Origin: Acidimicrobiaceae bacterium
Lineage (GTDB): Bacteria > Actinomycetota > Acidimicrobiia > Acidimicrobiales > Aldehydirespiratoraceae
NCBI GenBank assembly: GCA_026708645.1
Contig: JAPOUM010000001.1
Location: 120,001 to 155,359, forward strand
Reading direction: 5' to 3'
Length of the DNA: 35,359 nt
Below the pieces are notes generated by a model. The model had not been told where the DNA came from. It made no database searches and was given only the letters and a program-made list of their open reading frames with translations. Below are positions 32,354 to 35,359 of the stretch, in pieces (position 1 is the first letter of the stretch; every line of letters begins with the position of its first letter). Both the position numbers and the translations under genes were made by a program.

Positions 32354-32947
32354 TCAGCCGGCTGCCGGCAGCCAGGGCGGGCGCCGGCTCTCGTAGTCGT
32401 CGATGGCTGCGGTGTGGCGCAAGGTCATGCTGATGTCGTCGAGCCCTTCGATCAGGCGCTGTCGGGTGGCTGCTTCGAGCGGGAACGACGCTTCGAAGCC
32501 GATGGCCGGCGCTTCCACTGTGCATCTGGTGACGTCGACGGTGATCTCGAGGTCTGGGTCGGCTTGCACGGCGGCCATCAACTCAGCGGCGGCTTCAGCG
32601 GGTATCTGAGCCGGCACCAAGCCGTTCTTGGTGCAGTTGTTGCGGAAAATGTCGGCGAAACGGGGGCTTACGACCGCGTCGAAGCCGTACTGCTGCAACG
32701 CCCACACCGCGTGCTCGCGCGACGACCCGGTGCCGAAATTGATGCCGGCCAACAGGATGCTCGCTCCGGCGTGCCTTTCGTCGTTCAGCACGAAATCCCG
32801 GTTGTCGCGCCACTCCGAGAAGAGCCCCTTCTCGAAGCCGGTGCGCGACACCTGCTTGAGCCAGTCCGACGGGATGATCTGGTCGGTGTCCACATCGCTT
32901 CGGTCCAGGGGCACGGCTGTGCCGCTGACCACGGAGGTTGCTTTCAT
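32354..32947 (-). CDS. leuD: 3-isopropylmalate dehydratase small subunit
   Basis: This 197-residue swivel-domain subunit of isopropylmalate isomerase acts with LeuC in leucine synthesis. DTDQIIPSDWLKQVSRTGFE (about 20-39), GINFGTGSSREHAVWALQQY (about 68-87) and FADIFRNNCTKNGL are diagnostic. It follows leuC after 100 bp on the same strand; that spacer shows no gene. Confidence 0.97.
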   Translation of the reverse strand: MKATSVVSGTAVPLDRSDVDTDQIIPSDWLKQVSRTGFEKGLFSEWRDNRDFVLNDERHAGASILLAGINFGTGSSREHAVWALQQYGFDAVVSPRFADIFRNNCTKNGLVPAQIPAEAAAELMAAVQADPDLEITVDVTRCTVEAPAIGFEASFPLEAATRQRLIEGLDDISMTLRHTAAIDDYESRRPPWLPAAG

Positions 32948-33047
32948 CAGGCTCGTCTCAACGGGTCGGGGGTTCCAGCGGTTTCGTCGTATGGGGCATC
33001 GTTGCGAGTTGAAGCGGGCAGGGCGCGGCGTACGGGCTTGGTCTCGG

Positions 33048-34457
33048 TCACGACAGATCGCCGGGAGAGGCGAAACGTCCCGCGATTGCTGTTGCCGCGG
33101 CAGTGGCGGGCGATACCAGGTGTGTGCGTCCGCCGCGGCCTTGACGGCCCTCGAAGTTGCGGTTCGACGTGCTCGCGGCCCTTTCGCCCGGCGCCAGTTT
33201 GTCAGGGTTCATCGCCAGGCACATCGAGCATCCCGGCTCTCGCCAGTCGAAGCCGGCGTCACGGAAGATCGCATCGAGTCCTTCGGCCTCGGCTTGCGCT
33301 TTGACTCCGCCGGAGCCGGGCACGACCAGCGTGCGCACACCGCCGGCGACGCGCCTTCCCTGCACCACAGCGGCCGCGGCCCGTAGATCCTCGATGCGGC
33401 TGTTGGTGCATGAACCGATGAAGACCGTGTCCACGGCGATGTCGCGCATGGCGGTGTCGGCCTTCAGTCCCATGTAGTCGAGGGCTCTTGCGGCGGCCTC
33501 GCGTTTGTGGGGGTCGGCGAAGCCGTCAGGGTGCGGCACCGAGCCGTCGAGCGGCGCCGACTGGGCGGGGTTGGTGCCCCAGGTCACCATCGGCGCCATC
33601 TCCGCCGCGTCGAGCACCACTTCTTTGTCGAAGACGGCGCCGGGGTCGCCGCGCAGGCTGCGCCAGTCGTCGACGGCGTGCTGCCATACCTCTCCGGAAG
33701 GCGCATGCTCACGTCCGGCCAAGTAGTCGAAGGTGACGTCGTCGGGGCTGATCAGGCCGGCTTTGGCGCCTGCTTCGATGGACATGTTGCACACTGTCAT
33801 GCGGCCCTCCATGGTGAGGGCCTCGACCGCCGAGCCGCGGTATTCGATGATGCTGCCAGCGCCGCCGGTGGTGCCGATGAGGCCGATGATCGCCAGGATC
33901 AGATCCTTGGCGCCGCACTCCGGCGACAGGGCGCCCTCCACGGTCACCGCCATGGTGCCGGGCCGCATCTGGGGCAGGGTCTGGGTGGCCAGTACATGCT
34001 CCACTTCGCTGGTGCCGATCCCGAAGGAGATCGCGCCGAAAGCGCCGTGGGTGGAGGTGTGGGAGTCGCCGCACACGATGGTCATGCCCGGCTGGGTCAG
34101 ACCCTGCTCGGGGCCGATCACATGCACGATGCCCTGTTTGGGGTGACCCATCGGATAGTTGGTGATGCCGAACTCGCCGGCGTTGCGGCGCAGAGTCTCG
34201 ATCTGGGTGCGGCTGGTTTCGTCGGCTATGGGTTTCTCGGTGCCGGCTGTGGGAACGTTGTGGTCTTCGGTCGCCACGGTCAGGTCGGGCCGCCGCACCT
34301 TGCGCCCGGCGAGTTCGAGTCCGGCGAACGCTTGCGGCGAGGTGACCTCGTGGATCAGGTGAAGATCGATGTAGAGCAGGTCGGGCTCGCCGTCGCCGCC
34401 GCGGGCCACTGTGTGGCGGTCCCAGATCTTCTCGCTCAGGGTCCGTGGTTCGCTCAC
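33048..34457 (-). CDS. leuC: 3-isopropylmalate dehydratase large subunit
   Basis: This 469-residue aconitase-family subunit starts at GTG 34457. The [4Fe-4S] ligands are the Cys of FIGSCTNSR and the two of [12 protein letters not shown]. Substrate-site segments [20 protein letters not shown] and [20 protein letters not shown] are intact. Leucine synthesis is completed with leuD downstream. The promoter is of the leaderless type. Confidence 0.97.
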   Translation of the reverse strand: MSEPRTLSEKIWDRHTVARGGDGEPDLLYIDLHLIHEVTSPQAFAGLELAGRKVRRPDLTVATEDHNVPTAGTEKPIADETSRTQIETLRRNAGEFGITNYPMGHPKQGIVHVIGPEQGLTQPGMTIVCGDSHTSTHGAFGAISFGIGTSEVEHVLATQTLPQMRPGTMAVTVEGALSPECGAKDLILAIIGLIGTTGGAGSIIEYRGSAVEALTMEGRMTVCNMSIEAGAKAGLISPDDVTFDYLAGREHAPSGEVWQHAVDDWRSLRGDPGAVFDKEVVLDAAEMAPMVTWGTNPAQSAPLDGSVPHPDGFADPHKREAAARALDYMGLKADTAMRDIAVDTVFIGSCTNSRIEDLRAAAAVVQGRRVAGGVRTLVVPGSGGVKAQAEAEGLDAIFRDAGFDWREPGCSMCLAMNPDKLAPGERAASTSNRNFEGRQGRGGRTHLVSPATAAATAIAGRFASPGDLS

Positions 34458-34463
34458 AGCTTG

Positions 34464-34469
34464 AGCCTA
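34464..34469 (-). promoter_or_regulatory. -10 box TAGGCT, leaderless-type promoter (minus strand)
   Basis: On the minus strand TAGGCT ends 6 bases before the GTG start of leuC at 34457. This leaves no room for a leader peptide or attenuator, so leuCD control must act at the promoter. Confidence 0.5.
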
Positions 34470-34901
34470 TCGGTACGGCCTCTGGGCTCGAATCCCACTC
34501 GAGGCGACTTTCAGAATTTGTGTGTGTCTGTGCTCTGCGGGCTGCTCTGATAGGCGCCCGCATGAACAGGGCACTGCACATGGAAGCTCACCCGAGACGC
34601 AGCAGTTCGTGGAGTGGAGGGGCTCGGGCTCGGGGCCGGCTGGCACTGCGCCGAACTCACAGACGAGCGCATCGCGAGCCCTGGATCGGGCCGCGTGAGT
34701 CTCGGCTGAATGCGAATTGAGCTGATCGAGTCGGTCTGGGCTTGCGTGGGGCCGAAGGTTGGGTTATGGTGACCGTTTAACTTCTATATCCGTCTTCTGT
34801 TCTGCTGCTGGTGCTTGCGCCGGGCAGTGCGGGGGGGGGGGGTGTTGCAGCAGTCGCTTAGCGGTTTCGGGTGCGGCCCGGCTTTTGGTTTTGGCGGGGC
34901 T

Positions 34902-34967
34902 GCGGGGTTTGTCGGCGTGGTGGCGGCGCGTGTGTTTGGTGTGTGGTTGTCGTGGTGGTGTTGGTGG
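34902..34967 (+). repeat. GT-rich direct repeat, left copy
   Basis: It starts GCGGGGTTTGTCGGCGTGG and continues as GT-rich DNA with TGTGGTTGTCGTGGTGGTG. It matches 35281-35359 with one insertion of about 11 bases in the right copy. Confidence 0.7.
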
Positions 34968-35006
34968 CGTTGCTTGGCGCGGTTTTCAGGTTGAGGGGAG
35001 GGTGTC

Positions 35007-35141
35007 ATGAGAGAATTCTCTTGTTTCGATTTTTTGGGCGTCGCCGAAGCTGTTCTTGTTGCGCCCCGAGGGCCGGCCGCTGCAATTTGGCCTCTAGTTG
35101 GTTCTTCTTCGGTGAAGGCAGTCGGCGGCGGCGAGCAGTGA
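35007..35141 (+). CDS. Doubtful 44-residue open frame with a good Shine-Dalgarno
   Basis: GGGGAGG lies 5 bases before ATG 35007, and the frame runs 44 codons to TGA 35139-35141, starting MREFSCFDFLGVAEAVLVAP. Third positions are T/A rich compared with all other genes here, and no family is recognised. It may be a small foreign gene, a leader peptide or chance. Confidence 0.25.
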   Translation: MREFSCFDFLGVAEAVLVAPRGPAAAIWPLVGSSSVKAVGGGEQ

Positions 35142-35280
35142 CGACTCCGAATAGCGCCTTCACTTCCGGGGGGGGGGGGGGGCTGCTTCTTTGTCCGGGG
35201 GTGCTCAGCTTGATGCGCGGATTCCGCGTGGCGCTCAGGGGCGGGCAGACGTGTCTGTCAGCGGGGCTGTTGTCGAGGTC

Positions 35281-35359
35281 GCGGGGTTTGTCGGCGTGGC
35301 GGCGGCGTGTGTGGTCGCCGCGTGTTTTGGTGCGTGGTTGTCGTGGTGGTGTGGTGGTG
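35281..35359 (+). repeat. GT-rich direct repeat, right copy, cut by the window end
   Basis: This is the partner of 34902-34967, sharing the opening GCGGGGTTTGTCGGCGTGG and the closing TGGTTGTCGTGGTGGTG. The repeat may continue beyond the window. Confidence 0.7.

Larger units (their letters stand above)
34470..35359. other. Gene-poor, GT-rich right end with G tracts and internal repeats
   Basis: No convincing gene is found in these 890 bases. From about 34,800 the plus strand becomes G/T rich, third-position GC bias disappears, and two pure G tracts occur (12 G at 34831-34842 and 15 G at 35168-35182). Such tracts are often assembled unreliably. The only translation signal is a GGGGAGG before ATG 35007. 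Confidence 0.6.

Noticed and set aside
34470..34500. tRNA-like T-arm (GGGCTCGAATCCC) upstream of leuC
   Set aside because: Only the T-arm resembles a tRNA. The loop begins with C rather than T, and no acceptor, D or anticodon arms pair around it.
34458..34620. Leucine leader peptide or attenuator upstream of leuCD
   Set aside because: No Leu-rich short frame is visible and the TAGGCT box 6 bases before the GTG suggests a leaderless transcript.

Overview
The window is a high-GC chromosomal segment with dense genes, strongly GC-biased third codon positions, ATGA/GTGA/TTGA start-stop overlaps, and many genes whose start codon lies only 5-8 bases after a TANNNT -10 box (leaderless style). This points to an actinobacterium. 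The gene content would suit a marine or host-associated Acidimicrobiia-type lineage, but that placement is inference. No prophage, insertion sequence, CRISPR array, rRNA or tRNA was seen.

Left part (1-9.5 kb). A tail fragment and C-rich low-complexity DNA precede an AbiEi/DUF559-type protein framed by two 55-bp direct repeats. Next come fhs and metF (minus strand), divergent from a dimethylglycine/sarcosine-dehydrogenase-like FAD-GcvT fusion, etfB, etfA and an IclR regulator (plus strand). The divergent spacer carries two tandem IclR-type palindromes. Together the genes describe oxidation of N-methyl groups: the FAD-GcvT enzyme makes 5,10-methylene-THF and reduces ETF, MetF links it to 5-methyl-THF, and Fhs can release formate and ATP from 10-formyl-THF.

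Middle (9.5-19.2 kb). After proS (minus) comes an NAD-type formate dehydrogenase locus that would consume that formate. Its catalytic gene has an in-frame TGA exactly at the selenocysteine position, with a bacterial SECIS hairpin behind it. It lacks the usual N-terminal iron-sulfur part. That part, ending just after the Cx2Cx3Cx27C cluster motif, is encoded about 2 kb downstream, after a fused NuoE-NuoF-like diaphorase gene. The FdhA chain is therefore split cleanly in two with the gene order reversed. This is the most unusual system in the window. A 2-keto-4-pentenoate hydratase, an FMN-dependent alpha-hydroxy-acid oxidase and a dienelactone-hydrolase-like gene follow.

Right part (19.3-34.5 kb). 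A translationally coupled circularly permuted ATP-grasp / alpha-E / transglutaminase operon (a widespread predicted peptide-modifying module of unknown product) is followed by metY, convergent serC, a divergent aspartate-type aminotransferase, an S9 peptidase, a small membrane protein, a large beta-propeller lipoprotein and leuCD. A dispersed intergenic repeat of about 115 bp, with a 33-bp core, occurs three times, plus one partial copy; three of the four lie just 3' of a stop codon. The last 900 bases hold no convincing gene: they are GT-rich, internally repeated and contain two long G tracts that may mark assembly trouble.
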